This document shows, in pieces, positions 63,901-64,000 of a stretch of DNA of 64,000 nucleotides. The first letter of the stretch is position 1. Every line of letters starts with the position of its first letter. Under the pieces are notes generated by a model. The model had not been told where the DNA came from. It made no database searches and saw nothing but the letters and a program-made list of their open reading frames with translations. A program made the translations under genes and the position numbers. Source of the DNA: Solenopsis invicta. Taxonomy: Eukaryota; Arthropoda; Insecta; Hymenoptera; Formicidae. The stretch spans positions 4,030,001-4,094,000 of the forward strand of contig NC_052665.1 in NCBI RefSeq assembly GCF_016802725.1, in the 5' to 3' direction.

Positions 63901-64000
63901 TATTGCTTGCAACAATATTTATTTATTTTGCGTATAGTTATTTATATATGTACTTTATGAAACATTTGATATTTCTGTTTAATTATTTCATTTATACGAC

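Larger units (their letters stand above)
52495..64000. other. Non-coding mosaic DNA
   Basis: GC-rich islets at 53280-53900, 54080-55760, 56440-57350, 57580-58450, 59050-59680, 60060-61960, 62340-62960 and 63130-63780 alternate with AT-rich DNA. The longest frame (56344-57009, minus strand) has no recognisable features and runs out through an AT-rich tail. No tRNA, rRNA or protein gene could be supported. Confidence 0.6.

Overview
This is insect nuclear DNA, not prokaryotic. AT-rich stretches with long A/T runs alternate every 1-3 kb with CpG-dense GC-rich islets. There are many GA/TC microsatellites, AT-rich miniature inverted-repeat elements and one short-intron gene with a TATA-box promoter. 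High CpG on an AT-rich background is typical of Hymenoptera, and an ant is my best guess. That guess rests on composition only, because I recognise no diagnostic gene. No rRNA, convincing tRNA, operon, CRISPR array or viral gene is visible.

The only gene I consider well supported lies on the minus strand at about 44363-44927. It has a TATA box, a 63-nt first coding exon that is a signal peptide, a 73-nt GT-AG intron containing a single possible acceptor, a 186-nt second exon, and AATAAA signals downstream. The product is an 82-residue secreted peptide with a Trp/Gly/Arg-rich cationic segment, a Thr/Ser-rich mucin-like segment and a four-arginine cleavage-type site. I do not recognise its family.

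The rest reads as intergenic or long-intron DNA. Open frames of 60-220 codons are present on both strands, often overlapping in several frames inside GC-rich islets, which is what chance predicts there. A few short frames coincide with TATA or splice signals (near 9237, 12144, 15811, 17035 and 24019). They are listed with low confidence only so that they can be tested.

Layout: 1-8.7 kb is mosaic DNA with a hairpin near 350 and two diverged copies of a dispersed repeat (7042 and 7949). From 8.7 to 22 kb there are several GA/TC arrays, an AT-rich foldback hairpin (9715) and weak promoter-like sites. From 22 to 44 kb there is a 244-bp MITE (21999), a palindrome (24608), a foldback element (37251), G-quadruplex motifs (33463, 42306) and a long purine tract (42618). 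The peptide gene follows at 44.4-44.9 kb. From 45 to 64 kb there is a second MITE (51812), a tandem duplication (52351), two more G-quadruplex motifs (53761, 57873), a CA repeat (55342) and a 32-bp near-perfect palindrome (57448). The two MITEs share an ACTCAG motif close to their termini and may belong to one TA-targeting superfamily.
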